Assembly: GCA_021778315.1 (NCBI GenBank)
Contig: JAJYCQ010000026.1
Location: 1 to 25,200, forward strand
Direction: 5' to 3'
From: Acidobacteriota bacterium
GTDB taxonomy: Bacteria; Acidobacteriota; Terriglobia; Terriglobales; Acidobacteriaceae
DNA length: 25,200 bases
Shown here: piece by piece, positions 1 through 7,469 of the stretch
Position numbering within the stretch: the first letter of the stretch is position 1
Layout: each line of letters begins with the position of its first letter
The notes under the pieces: generated by a model
The model's input: the letters and a program-made list of their open reading frames with translations, nothing else
The model's database searches: none
What the model was told of the DNA's origin: nothing
Made by a program: the position numbers and the translations under genes

Positions 1-587
1 GCGTCCGTCCCCTCCATCGCCTCCACCGCCACGCACGCCCCCGCCGCAATCACCACCGTCTGCCCCAGGTCGAACCCCGCAATCCCCCGCGCCACCTTCA
101 GCCCATACTCGATGTCCCCGCGCTCCGTCTCATCCGGCCCCCGCTCCGTCAACACTCCCACCGGAGCCAGCATCGGCTCCAGAAACGCAGTCGACGACAT
201 CAGCACAATCCCCTCATCCTCCAACACCTTCGCCACCGCACCCAGCAGCATATCCGTATTCCTCGTGCGCAAATTCAGCAGCAGCTTCGCGAGCCGCCAG
301 TCCGGACGGATGCTCGAAAAAATCTGCTTATGCTTCACCTGCCCGGCCATCACCGCGCGCGTCACGCCCTCGCGCTTGAACATCTCAATCAGCCGCGACA
401 GCTCCCCCAGCGACATCCAATGCACGCTCACGCCATCGTCGAGCCGCGCCCGCTCATCCATCTCCGGCTCAGTCTCTTCCTTGATCGCCGCGACCACCAC
501 CCGCAGCCCCGTCGCCCGAGCCGCCTCCAGCAGCAGAAACGGAAACCGCCCATTCCCCGCAATCAGCCCGAGGCTAGGCAACTTCAC
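1..587 (-). CDS. lpxI: UDP-2,3-diacylglucosamine pyrophosphatase LpxI (3' part beyond window)
   Basis: LpxI hydrolyses UDP-2,3-diacylglucosamine to lipid X in lipid A biosynthesis and replaces LpxH in many diderms. My translation of the minus strand gives the family's N-terminal motif GLIAGNGRFPFLLLEAAR. It continues through a middle region containing AVMAGQVKHKQIF and a C-terminal part ending in VAVEAMEGTD at the window edge. The Asp of this EGTD motif is the known catalytic residue of the family. The gene continues past position 1. I chose GTG at 587 because it places the start just before GLIAGNG, as in relatives; ATG at 629 is in frame and possible. Both starts lie inside the 3' end of the upstream DUF2442-fusion gene, so translation is probably coupled. 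In related genomes lpxI normally follows lpxA directly; here two extra genes intervene. Confidence 0.9.
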   Translation of the reverse strand, partial: MKLPSLGLIAGNGRFPFLLLEAARATGLRVVVAAIKEETEPEMDERARLDDGVSVHWMSLGELSRLIEMFKREGVTRAVMAGQVKHKQIFSSIRPDWRLAKLLLNLRTRNTDMLLGAVAKVLEDEGIVLMSSTAFLEPMLAPVGVLTERGPDETERGDIEYGLKVARGIAGFDLGQTVVIAAGACVAVEAMEGTD

Positions 588-1335
588 GAAACCCGGAGGC
601 AAACCAGCGATTAATGCTCTCAAAAGCATTCTCGTGATGTAGAAGCTTGGGATTTAATTCGCGCAGCTTGGCAAGCGAAATCGAGATTTGGCCATTGGAC
701 GTGTCCCTGCGTTCGCGCAAGAGTTCCACCGGAAAGCGCCCGTTGTAAATCTCTTCGAACCCTCGATCCGTCAGCTTGAGAGCGATGAGAATATCAGCCG
801 GCTTCCTTGGCACTAGATTGGACCAGCGAAAACCAAATGAGTTGCCATTCGCACCGGTCAACTTAATCTGAACGGACCGCCCATCCTGCGTATGCGCATC
901 CACTTGAGGCGTACTGCTTGGCTCAAGCCGCACGCCATAAATATACTCGGCGACTACCTCGCCGATACTTCCCACCAGATGACCATCCGGGGTGAAGGGC
1001 CGACCCTTGAAGAGGCTATTGAGTCGCTTGGTTGTTTTCATCAGATCACCGATCAGCGCAGGAACCTCTTCGATCCGGCTCACCGGCTTTCGCGATGGTT
1101 GCGATAGCAGGGTGCGTACCGATATATCCTCGTCAACTTCGGGCCAATGAACACCATCCCCTCTGCCAATCAGTCGCCAATCTGCTCTCTGATCCGGAGT
1201 AGCCCGGGCAAGCCTTGGAAATCGAGCAACAGGGGTTGCAATCTCAAGGCCGCCATTGAACTTCACTCGGATCATTAATTCGTCCACAGTGACGTCAACG
1301 GGAATTAGGTCTTCACTAATCAGCGAAGAATGCAT
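574..1335 (-). CDS. DUF2442 domain fused to a DUF6998-like, nuclease-like domain
   Basis: The predicted product has 253 residues. Residues about 12-78 (VDVTVDELMIRVKFNGG and onward, with a WP.VDEDISV segment) resemble DUF2442. Residues about 112-205 (RPFTPDGHLVGSIGEVVAE and onward) resemble DUF6998. The second domain shows Glu126 in GE, Asp146 in VDAH and Gln156-Ile-Lys158 in VQIK. This order matches the E...D...QxK pattern of PD-(D/E)XK nucleases, but that assignment is my inference. I chose ATG 1335 because it overlaps the end of the DUF4160 gene by 20 nt; a longer frame opens at 1383. Base composition is visibly less GC-rich than in the flanking lpx genes, which suggests horizontal acquisition. 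DUF4160 and DUF2442 genes commonly occur as neighbours and have been suggested to be toxin-antitoxin-like. The function is unknown. Confidence 0.8.
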   Translation of the reverse strand: MHSSLISEDLIPVDVTVDELMIRVKFNGGLEIATPVARFPRLARATPDQRADWRLIGRGDGVHWPEVDEDISVRTLLSQPSRKPVSRIEEVPALIGDLMKTTKRLNSLFKGRPFTPDGHLVGSIGEVVAEYIYGVRLEPSSTPQVDAHTQDGRSVQIKLTGANGNSFGFRWSNLVPRKPADILIALKLTDRGFEEIYNGRFPVELLRERRDTSNGQISISLAKLRELNPKLLHHENAFESINRWFASGFREVA

Positions 1336-1552
1336 ACCATGCCTCCAGAATTGAGTGTATGTTCGCGGCAAGCAAATTCTCAATCGTTTTTAGCTCACCT
1401 GTTCGAAAACCGTCGTTCCACACTTGCTCAATCGGCGAAAGCCAGAACTTGGCTCGCTTCTCGGCTGCCTCTATGTGAACATGAGGAGGTTCGGTACCCT
1501 CCTCGGAATAGAAGAAAACCCGGTAAGGGCCGCTTTGGAGAACAGTCGGCAC
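1316..1552 (-). CDS. DUF4160 domain protein
   Basis: This is a 78-residue protein that is DUF4160 over its whole length. The motifs GPYRVFFYSEEG, PPHVHIEAAEKRAKFWL and a C-terminal GELKTIENLL segment fit the family. The HVHI histidines and the Lys-Phe-Trp segment are the family's hallmark; no biochemical activity is established that I can name. The ATG lies 3 nt after the lpxA stop codon, so it is very likely co-transcribed with lpxA. Its 3' end overlaps the start of the DUF2442-fusion gene. Pairs of DUF4160 with DUF2442 proteins recur in bacterial accessory regions. A toxin-antitoxin or related conflict role is plausible but is inference only. Confidence 0.85.
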   Translation of the reverse strand: MPTVLQSGPYRVFFYSEEGTEPPHVHIEAAEKRAKFWLSPIEQVWNDGFRTGELKTIENLLAANIHSILEAWYAFFAD

Positions 1553-1555
1553 CGG

Positions 1556-2341
1556 CTACTTGATCACTCCGCGCTCACTCGCCGCCACAAACTCCGCGAG
1601 GTACTTCACATGCTCTCCGCCCGCGCCCTGCGACAGCATGTCATGAATCACCGCCAGCGCCTGCGTCGTATTCCGCTTTCCGCTCACCAGCACCCTCATC
1701 GCCGTCGCCAGTTCGCGCAACTCCTCCGCCGTAAATCCTCTCCGCTGCAGCCCCACCTTATTCAACCCATACGCATGATTATTCCGCTCCACCGACGTCA
1801 GCGAATACGGCAGCACATCCTGCGTGATCGTCGTCGCTCCGCCAATGTAGCTGTACCTCCCAATCCTGCAGAACTGGTGCACCGGGCACAGCGCTCCCAC
1901 CACCGCAAAGTCCTCCACCACCACATGCCCCGCCAGCGTCGCCGCATTCGCCAGAATGCATCCGTCCCCAATCACCGAGTCATGGCCCACATGCACGTAC
2001 GCCATCAGCAGGCAGTCCGAACCCATCCGCGTCACTCCCCCGCCGCCTTTGGTCCCCCTCGAGATCGTCACATACTCGCGAATCGTATTACCGTCCCCAA
2101 TTTCAACCCGCGTCGGCTCGCCCGCATACTTCAAATCCTGCGGAGCAATTCCCACGCACGCAAACGAGAAGATCCGATTCCCCTTCCCCAGCGTCGTATG
2201 TCCGTCGACAATCACATGCGACACCAGCTCGCACTCCTCGCCCAACACCACATGCTCGCCAATCGTGCAGTACGGCCCTACCGTGCAGCTCGCCGGAACC
2301 ACCGCTCCCTCAGCAACAATCGCAGTAGGATGAATGCTCAC
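1556..2341 (-). CDS. lpxA: UDP-N-acetylglucosamine acyltransferase LpxA
   Basis: LpxA transfers an R-3-hydroxyacyl group from acyl carrier protein to UDP-GlcNAc, the first step of lipid A synthesis, in the cytoplasm. The 261-residue length matches the usual ~260. The N-terminal two thirds is a left-handed beta-helix of hexapeptide repeats (IHPTAIV, IGEHVVLGE, IGDGNTI and others). The stretch AYVHVGHDSVIGDGCILAN contains the conserved catalytic His (His120 here, corresponding to His125 in E. coli). The C-terminal helical part includes GLNKVGLQRRGF. I chose GTG at 2341 because it overlaps the fabZ stop codon as GTGA and begins with VSIHPTAIV, like relatives. The longer frame opening at 2395 would add residues without family similarity. 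It is coupled to fabZ upstream and followed at 3 nt by the DUF4160 gene. Confidence 0.95.
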   Translation of the reverse strand: MSIHPTAIVAEGAVVPASCTVGPYCTIGEHVVLGEECELVSHVIVDGHTTLGKGNRIFSFACVGIAPQDLKYAGEPTRVEIGDGNTIREYVTISRGTKGGGGVTRMGSDCLLMAYVHVGHDSVIGDGCILANAATLAGHVVVEDFAVVGALCPVHQFCRIGRYSYIGGATTITQDVLPYSLTSVERNNHAYGLNKVGLQRRGFTAEELRELATAMRVLVSGKRNTTQALAVIHDMLSQGAGGEHVKYLAEFVAASERGVIK

Positions 2342-2880
2342 TGCGCCCCTGCCCCCGCCGCCGGTTTCTTCCCACCACGCGGCACCAGCATGCACATGAT
2401 CGTCGCCTCGCAGGCGAGCACGCCGTCCACCGTCGCTCTCCCCGAAAGCTTCACCGCCGTACTCCGCCAGTTCAGCACCGTCACCTCGATCCGAAGCTGA
2501 TCGCCCGGCACCACCGCCCGCCGAAACTTCGCATTCTCGATTCCAGTGAACACCATCAACTTACTGTCGCGGTCCGGAATCTCAGTCAGCAGCAAAGCTC
2601 CGCCCGCCTGCGCAATCGCCTCGACGATCAGCACGCCCGGCATGATCGGATAGTCCGGAAAATGTCCCGTAAAGTGCGGCTCATTCACGGTGACATTCTT
2701 GGTCGCCACAATCCGCTTCTTCCGCTCCATCTCGATCACCCGGTCGATCAGCAAAAACGGGTAACGATGCGGCAGGATCGCCATAATCTCAACAATGTCC
2801 ATCGTCGTCTTTTCAGGCAGCGCAGACGCGGTCGAGGGCTCAGCCGCGTCGACCGCGGAAACTACAGAAGGTTCACTCAT
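2338..2880 (-). CDS. fabZ: 3-hydroxyacyl-[acyl-carrier-protein] dehydratase FabZ
   Basis: FabZ dehydrates 3-hydroxyacyl-ACP to trans-2-enoyl-ACP in fatty acid elongation and competes with LpxA for hydroxyacyl-ACP. The hot-dog-fold motif HFPDYPIMPGVLIVEAIAQ is present with catalytic His73 and Glu87. MDIVEIMAILPHRYPFLLIDRV is the usual family start region, so the first ~26 residues (Ser/Ala/Glu-rich) are an extension. This makes the protein 180 residues, compared with about 150 in E. coli. ATG 2880 has only a weak ribosome-binding site; ATG at residue 27 is an alternative start. The stop overlaps the lpxA GTG start, giving tight coupling. lpxD is not in the immediate upstream position; a secreted-protein gene lies there instead. 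Confidence 0.94.
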   Translation of the reverse strand: MSEPSVVSAVDAAEPSTASALPEKTTMDIVEIMAILPHRYPFLLIDRVIEMERKKRIVATKNVTVNEPHFTGHFPDYPIMPGVLIVEAIAQAGGALLLTEIPDRDSKLMVFTGIENAKFRRAVVPGDQLRIEVTVLNWRSTAVKLSGRATVDGVLACEATIMCMLVPRGGKKPAAGAGAQ

Positions 2881-2919
2881 AACGAGGCCCAGAATACCAC
2901 CGCCCGCCCACCGCCCGCC

Positions 2920-3801
2920 TTACTTGGCCTTCTTCTCCAGCTTCCGGTTCGGATCAAAAAGATCCGCCGGCAGCTTCGCGTTGTACGTCACCTTGGTCAA
3001 AAACCGCTCACTGGTCATGTCCCCGTTGTGCAGCGCCGTGATCGAATACGCCGTCTGAATCCCCTGGATCTCGTGGTAATCCGTAAACTCCTGCACGTCC
3101 GTATTCAAGTCCTTGTACAGCGGATCGCGCCACTGAAAACTCAGGCTCAGCGGCAGATGTGTTCCCTCATCCAGCTGTAGCGTGACCGCATCGTTGCCCG
3201 TCGTCACCACGCTCACCTGCTCCGCCAGATGCCGCTCCACCATCGTCTCGCCCTCGTACGTCACCAGCACCCCCGGCTGCTTCAGCCACTCCTTCACCAC
3301 CACATCCAGCGAGTGCTTCCTCCGCCGCTGATAGTCCTCCACATCCTTCGCCGGCAGCGGATGCGTTCCCTTGTACGTAATCTCGTACCCGTTATCCTCC
3401 GTCCACACCTCCGCAATATCTTTATGGTTCGTCGCAATAATCGACCCATAGTGCGACACGATAATCACCCGCTCCCCAAACGGATTCGCCCGAAAATATT
3501 CCTCAAACTGCGGAGCCCCCTCATGCGGCTGCCCCTTATAAAACGTCGCCGCCCTCCCCTCAAAGATCCAGTCCTCCCGATTCAGCCACGCCTCTCCTCC
3601 CAGCGCCTTCACCATCTCGTCGATCAGCTTCCGCCCCTTGCCCACCGGGTCATCCCCCACCCCCTGCGTCGTCGGAACATCTCCTCCAACCTGCGCGCTA
3701 GGCAGCGCCGAAGCCTGCCCATACCCCCGCAACGACGCTCCACAAAGCAGCACCACCACCAACCCCATCCCGACAAATCGCCTGCCGCGAAACACTCTCA
3801 T
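2920..3801 (-). CDS. Secreted protein of unknown function, possibly LolA-like
   Basis: The predicted protein has 293 residues. ATG 3801 is followed directly by a basic then hydrophobic segment (RVFRGRRF, MGLVVVLLCGASL) typical of a Sec signal peptide. Cleavage is probable near residues 29-31. The mature part contains GRKLIDEMVKALGGEAWLN, EGRAATFYKG, HYGSIIATNHKDIAEVW and a Lys-rich C-terminus. Its beta-rich, charged composition and the opening 'ALGG..WL' motif resemble periplasmic proteins annotated as outer-membrane lipoprotein-sorting-like in Acidobacteria. That is a weak family impression only. The open frame extends to 4047, but the extra N-terminus is low-complexity Gly-rich shadow sequence. 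The gene lies 39 nt upstream of fabZ and is likely in the same transcript. Confidence 0.8.
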   Translation of the reverse strand: MRVFRGRRFVGMGLVVVLLCGASLRGYGQASALPSAQVGGDVPTTQGVGDDPVGKGRKLIDEMVKALGGEAWLNREDWIFEGRAATFYKGQPHEGAPQFEEYFRANPFGERVIIVSHYGSIIATNHKDIAEVWTEDNGYEITYKGTHPLPAKDVEDYQRRRKHSLDVVVKEWLKQPGVLVTYEGETMVERHLAEQVSVVTTGNDAVTLQLDEGTHLPLSLSFQWRDPLYKDLNTDVQEFTDYHEIQGIQTAYSITALHNGDMTSERFLTKVTYNAKLPADLFDPNRKLEKKAK

Positions 3802-3827
3802 CGCTCTCCCAACCTCATCCGACCAGC

Positions 3828-4679
3828 CTACCCAACCAGCACCGCCCCGCCATTCACATTGAACACCTCGCCCGAAATAAATCCCGCCCACTTCGTGCAA
3901 AGAAACACCACCGGCCCCGCAATCTCCTCCGGCTCCGCCGCCCGCCCCAGCGGAATAAAACTCAACGCCTTCTTGGACGCAACCGGATCGCTCAGGGTTC
4001 CAGCCGACATCTCCGTCCTCACCCATCCCGGAGCCACGCAGTTGCAAAGAATCCCCTGCGGAGCCAGCTCACTCGACAAGCTCTTCGTCAGCGAAATCAG
4101 CGCCCCCTTGCTCGCCGCATAGTCCGCATGAAACGCCTCCCCCCTCTGCGCCGCCGTCGAAGCAATCAGCACCACCTGCCCGCGCACAGCATGTACCGGC
4201 AAAGATCCGGGTGCCCCATATCTCGCTTCTGAGACATGGGTTTGCGCCTGCCCCAGCATCACCCCCACCGCCGCCTGCACCAACCCAAACACGCTATCCA
4301 GATTCACCCCCATCGTCCCCCGCCACTGCGCCGAGCTCATCGTCGCAATCGGTTGATCATGCGGAGGCCAGATCCCATGATTCACCACCAAACAATCCAC
4401 CCTCCCAAACACACCCACCGCAGCCGCCACCAGCGCCTGCCCATCTTCCACCGACGCCAGCTCCTGCCGCACCGCGCGGCAAACCGCCTCGCCCCCGCAC
4501 TCCGCCACCAGCTCCGCCGCCTGCGTCTCCGCGCTGCGATAGCTGAACACCACCCTCGCCCCCGCCTCCCGCAACAGCCGCACCGTCGCCGCCCCAATAC
4601 CCCTTGATCCACCCGTCACCAGCGCTACCTTGCCCGCCAGCGACAGCACCACTCCATCCACGTTCGTATCGATTCCCAT
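3828..4679 (-). CDS. SDR-family oxidoreductase with an in-frame palindromic-repeat insertion
   Basis: This is a classical short-chain dehydrogenase/reductase that binds NAD(P). It shows the Rossmann motif TGGSRGIG (residues 22-29), VNHG in place of the common NNAG, VNLDSVF, the catalytic Ser in LIAST (Ser174), Tyr187 and Lys191 in YAASK, and the substrate-loop segment PGWVRTEM. The C-terminus GEVFNVNGG is typical. The 283 residues exceed the usual ~250. Part of the excess is an insert just before the beta-strand carrying the catalytic Ser: residues ~146-166 (QTHVSEARYGAPGSLP and flanks). Residues 147-158 of it are encoded by a palindromic repeat that has a second copy near 6025. FabG-like activity is likely but the substrate is unknown. 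It lies 26 nt upstream of the secreted-protein gene. Confidence 0.88.
   Translation of the reverse strand: MGIDTNVDGVVLSLAGKVALVTGGSRGIGAATVRLLREAGARVVFSYRSAETQAAELVAECGGEAVCRAVRQELASVEDGQALVAAAVGVFGRVDCLVVNHGIWPPHDQPIATMSSAQWRGTMGVNLDSVFGLVQAAVGVMLGQAQTHVSEARYGAPGSLPVHAVRGQVVLIASTAAQRGEAFHADYAASKGALISLTKSLSSELAPQGILCNCVAPGWVRTEMSAGTLSDPVASKKALSFIPLGRAAEPEEIAGPVVFLCTKWAGFISGEVFNVNGGAVLVG
4208..4240. repeat. Palindromic repeat copy 1, inside SDR coding sequence
   Basis: The plus strand reads GGTGCCCCATATCTCG followed by CTTCTGAGACATGGG. The arms CCCATATCTC and GAGACATGGG are complementary at 9 of 10 positions around a 6-nt loop. The element is nearly identical to intergenic copy 2 near 6023-6053. 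Here it is translated in the minus-strand SDR frame as part of QTHVSEARYGAPG. Confidence 0.75.
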
Positions 4680-4848
4680 ATGCCAGAAGCTATCGGCTCA
4701 ACGCCCTCTCGCGCAAATCCCCCTCAATTCCCCCGCAACCCCGCATCTCCGCCAACATCACATTCCCATTCCCACGCAGCCAATCCGCTGCTATGCTTAC
4801 CCCGCCGTCGGGCTCGTTCTCCATCTCATTCCAGGAGTCATTTCCGCC

Positions 4849-5247
4849 ATGAAGATCCTCACCCTCATCTGTCGCATTCTGCTCGGCCTCATATTCGTCG
4901 TCTTCGGTGCGAACCTCATGCATCCCTTCATGCCCATGCAGATGCCCCCCGCCGGCTCGCCTCCCGCCCAGTTCTTCGGCGTCATGAGCTCCAGCGGCTG
5001 GATGCACCACGTCGGCTTCTTCCAGTTCCTCGGAGGCCTGCTCGTCCTCATCGGAGGCACCGCTCCCCTCGGCCTCGTCATCCTCGGCCCCATCCTCGTC
5101 AACATCCTCATCTTCCACACCCTCCTCATGGGAGGCCATGGCATCGGCATGGGCCTCTTCGTCACCCTGCTCGAAATCTTCCTCATCTACGCCTACCGCT
5201 CCAACTTCGCCGGAATCTTCACCTACAAAGCCAAGCCCACCGCCTAG
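4849..5247 (+). CDS. DoxX-like small integral membrane protein
   Basis: This is a 132-residue hydrophobic protein with about four predicted transmembrane segments. The first begins at the N-terminus (ICRILLGLIFVVFGANLM). The others cover roughly residues 43-65 (HHVGFFQFLGGLLVLIGG), 70-90 and 97-115. The RILLGLIFVVFG opening and the FFQFLGGLLVLIGG segment fit DoxX-like families, whose biochemical role is poorly defined. ATG 4849 is preceded by AGGAG about 12 nt upstream. Upstream open frame exists but is low-complexity and lacks membrane character. The gene is divergent from the SDR gene and probably monocistronic. Confidence 0.82.
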   Translation: MKILTLICRILLGLIFVVFGANLMHPFMPMQMPPAGSPPAQFFGVMSSSGWMHHVGFFQFLGGLLVLIGGTAPLGLVILGPILVNILIFHTLLMGGHGIGMGLFVTLLEIFLIYAYRSNFAGIFTYKAKPTA

Positions 5248-5270
5248 CAGCATTTCCCCCGCAGTTATAG

Positions 5271-5323
5271 TCCTTCGTTCTAAGCGCCGAAGGAGCGACA
5301 CATAACAGCCTGGGCCGAAGGCC
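5271..5323. repeat. Intergenic inverted-repeat region (suspected dispersed element)
   Basis: The gap between the DoxX-like gene and the MmcQ-like gene holds TCCTTCG/CGAAGGA arms (5271-5277 and 5288-5294) and GGCC-GAA-GGCC (5313-5323). The word TAAGCGC appears three times nearby. The block resembles intergenic elements that I recall from Acidobacteriaceae, but only one copy is in this window. It could also act as a terminator for the convergent neighbours. Confidence 0.4.
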
Positions 5324-5430
5324 TAAGCGCCCGACGGCACGCCGGCTGAGCGCTGTAAGCGCAACACAGGGTGTCAGAACCACACCTGCCGGAAACCGGC
5401 CTTAGCCCACCCAATCGGCGGCCCAGCGAT

Positions 5431-5892
5431 TCACTTCGCAGGCCGCCCCTTCTTCTTCGCCTCCGCCACCGCCTTCTCCGCCAGCACCTTCCTCTTCTCC
5501 GCAATCAACTTCGCCCGGGCACGTTCCGGCATCTCCAAAACCTCGCGAACCCGCTTCGGCAGCTTCGCCAGAGTCATCGCGTGCGCCGCACTCAACGCCT
5601 CTTCCCACTCCGCATTCCGCAGCGCCCCCCACCGCTCCACCGCCACCCAATAAATCCGTGCCATGTACGGAGCCGGAATAATCCCCTCCCGCTCCACCAG
5701 CTCCGCATGCCTCTCCGCACCAGCCGAGTAGCTGATCACTCCACGCGCCCCGGCATCCAGATTCAGCAGGCAAAACATCTTCCCGCCAATCGCCTTATCC
5801 CCCACCCAGAACACCAGATGATCGCCCCACTGCATCGTCTCCACCGCATGCGGCAACCCCAGCAAAAACCCCCGTGCTCTCTCCACATCCAT
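5431..5892 (-). CDS. MmcQ/YjbR family protein
   Basis: This is a 153-residue protein with the MmcQ/YjbR (CyaY-like fold) pattern. The N-terminus has RGFLLGLPHAVETMQWGDHLVFWVGDK, followed by GGKMFCLLNLD, a central PAPYMARIYWVAVE and a final helix with YxxV-like spacing before an Ala/Lys-rich tail. Family members are usually ~115-120 residues. The tail from about residue 115 (LPKRVREVLEMPERARAKL and beyond) is an extension rich in Lys, Ala and Glu. The family is often called DNA-binding, but its function is not well established. The gene is convergent with the DoxX-like gene and divergent from tyrS. The start codon ATG 5892 precedes the family motif directly. Confidence 0.87.
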   Translation of the reverse strand: MDVERARGFLLGLPHAVETMQWGDHLVFWVGDKAIGGKMFCLLNLDAGARGVISYSAGAERHAELVEREGIIPAPYMARIYWVAVERWGALRNAEWEEALSAAHAMTLAKLPKRVREVLEMPERARAKLIAEKRKVLAEKAVAEAKKKGRPAK

Positions 5893-5955
5893 GCGCGCCA
5901 GTATACGTCTTCACCCGTCGCACAACCCCAGAACCGCAACTCGCACCCCTGGCGG

Positions 5956-6012
5956 GCGTTCTTTGCGAAACATAGCTCCCTTCGCGCCCATTGCGTCAAA
6001 ACCTTGCTCTTG
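5956..6012. repeat. Dispersed repeat, copy A (upstream of tyrS)
   Basis: The words TTTGCGAAAC, CTTCGCGCCC and TTGCGTCAAA follow each other here. The same arrangement, with about three quarters identity by eye, occurs at 7470-7530 downstream of tyrS. Repeats of the type CTTTGCG...CTTNGCG are common intergenic elements in several phyla. I see no coding capacity. Confidence 0.5.
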
Positions 6013-6022
6013 CCGGGTGCCA

Positions 6023-6053
6023 GGTGCCCCATATCTCGATTCTGAGATGTGGG
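6023..6053. repeat. Palindromic repeat copy 2, upstream of tyrS
   Basis: The sequence GGTGCCCCATATCTCGATTC, continuing TGAGATGTGGG, has arms CCCATATCTC and GAGATGTGGG, with one G-T wobble if transcribed. It matches copy 1 at 4208-4240 at nearly every position. It lies in the noncoding space before tyrS, which suggests a dispersed palindromic family. Confidence 0.7.
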
Positions 6054-6170
6054 CATCGCGCGCTCAGCGCGACCGCACCCGCCTATCCCCGACCCATCAA
6101 GCAAACCCTCTCACCCCGCCACGCGAAGCCTCCCGCCGTCCGCGCAGGACCTATACTTGCACTTGACCTC

Positions 6171-7466
6171 ATGCCGACCCAATCCCATACCACCTTCCTC
6201 CCCGTCGCCGACCAGCTCGACCTCATCACCAAGGGCGCAGCCGAGATCATCCCCCCTGCATCAGCCACAGGTCCTGACGCGCTTCAAGCCCGTCTCGAAG
6301 AGTCGCGCCGCACCGGCATCCCCCTCCGCATCAAGGCCGGCTTCGACCCCACCGCCCCCGACCTCCACCTCGGCCACACCGTCCTCATGCGCAAGCTCAA
6401 GCACTTCCAGCAGCTCGGCCACACCGTCATCTTCCTCATCGGCGACTTCACCGGCCTCATCGGCGACCCCACCGGCAAAAACCAGACCCGCAAGCCCCTC
6501 ACCCGCGAAGAGCTCGAAGCCAACGCAGCTACCTACAAAGACCAGGTCTTCAAAATCCTCGACCGCGACAAAACCGAAGTCCGCTACAACTCCGAGTGGT
6601 TCAATAAAATCGGCGCCGCTGGCATGATCCAGCTCGCAGCCAAGGCCACCCTCTCCCAAATGCTCGAGCGCGACGAGTTCCACAAGCGCTTCCAGGAGGA
6701 GCAGCCCATCCACGTCCACGAGATGCTCTACCCCCTAGTCCAGGGCTACGACTCCGTCATGCTCGAATGCGACGTCGAGCTCGGAGGCACCGACCAGAAG
6801 TTCAACCTCATGCGAGGCCGCGACCTCCAGCGCGACGCCGGCCAGAAGCCCCAGATCGTCCTCATGACACCCATCCTCGAAGGCCTGGACGGCGTCCAGA
6901 AGATGTCCAAGTCCCTCCACAACGCCATCGGCATCCAGGAGCCCGCCACCGAGATGTACGGCAAGCTCATGAGCATCAACGACGACCTCATGTGGAAGTA
7001 CTACACCTTCCTCACCGACCTCACCCAGTCCCAGATCGCCGCCCTGCAAGCCGACGTAGCCAGCGGCAAGCTCCACCCGATGCAAGCCAAAAAGAACCTC
7101 GCCCACACCATCACCGCCGACTTCCACTCCCCCGCCGAAGCCGATGCAGCCGCCGAATCCTGGTCCACCCAATTCCAACAAAAAGGCGTCGCCGAAGACC
7201 TCCCCGAGGTCGCCATCAGCTCTGCCGCTGAGGGACTGCTGGCCTCGGACAGCTCCGATATCCCGCCCCTCGTGCGTATGCCCAAGCTACTCGTCCTTGC
7301 CGGTCTCGCAGCGTCGACCGGAGAAGCCACCCGCAAGCTCGCCGAAAACGCAGTCTCCATCAACGGCGAGAAAATCACAGAACGAACTGTATCGCGCCTA
7401 TACCTGGGCGAAGCCCCCACCCTCCGCCTGGGCAAAAAATCCGTCCGCATCCACTGGACCCCCTAA
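6171..7466 (+). CDS. tyrS: Tyrosyl-tRNA synthetase
   Basis: This class Ic aminoacyl-tRNA synthetase charges tRNA-Tyr with tyrosine in the cytoplasm. The 431-residue product has the Rossmann signature HLGHT (residues 66-70, the HIGH motif) and KMSKS (244-248). Between them are the tyrosine-binding segments [13 protein letters not shown] and [11 protein letters not shown]. Residues ~370-431 form an S4 RNA-binding domain ([28 protein letters not shown]). The HLGHT variant and the overall form match the TyrZ-like branch. I chose ATG 6171 because the family N-terminus starts here; the frame is open further upstream but runs through repeat sequence. It appears monocistronic. Codons end mostly in C, as in neighbouring plus-strand genes. 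Confidence 0.96.
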   Translation: MPTQSHTTFLPVADQLDLITKGAAEIIPPASATGPDALQARLEESRRTGIPLRIKAGFDPTAPDLHLGHTVLMRKLKHFQQLGHTVIFLIGDFTGLIGDPTGKNQTRKPLTREELEANAATYKDQVFKILDRDKTEVRYNSEWFNKIGAAGMIQLAAKATLSQMLERDEFHKRFQEEQPIHVHEMLYPLVQGYDSVMLECDVELGGTDQKFNLMRGRDLQRDAGQKPQIVLMTPILEGLDGVQKMSKSLHNAIGIQEPATEMYGKLMSINDDLMWKYYTFLTDLTQSQIAALQADVASGKLHPMQAKKNLAHTITADFHSPAEADAAAESWSTQFQQKGVAEDLPEVAISSAAEGLLASDSSDIPPLVRMPKLLVLAGLAASTGEATRKLAENAVSINGEKITERTVSRLYLGEAPTLRLGKKSVRIHWTP

Positions 7467-7469
7467 CCC

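Noticed and set aside
1424..2500. Plus-strand 358-codon open frame
   Set aside because: It is antisense to lpxA and part of fabZ, Arg/His-rich, with no recognisable motif.
4690..5301. Acidic minus-strand open frame opposite the DoxX-like gene
   Set aside because: It is Glu/Asp/Gly-rich low complexity antisense to a membrane protein with clear family features.
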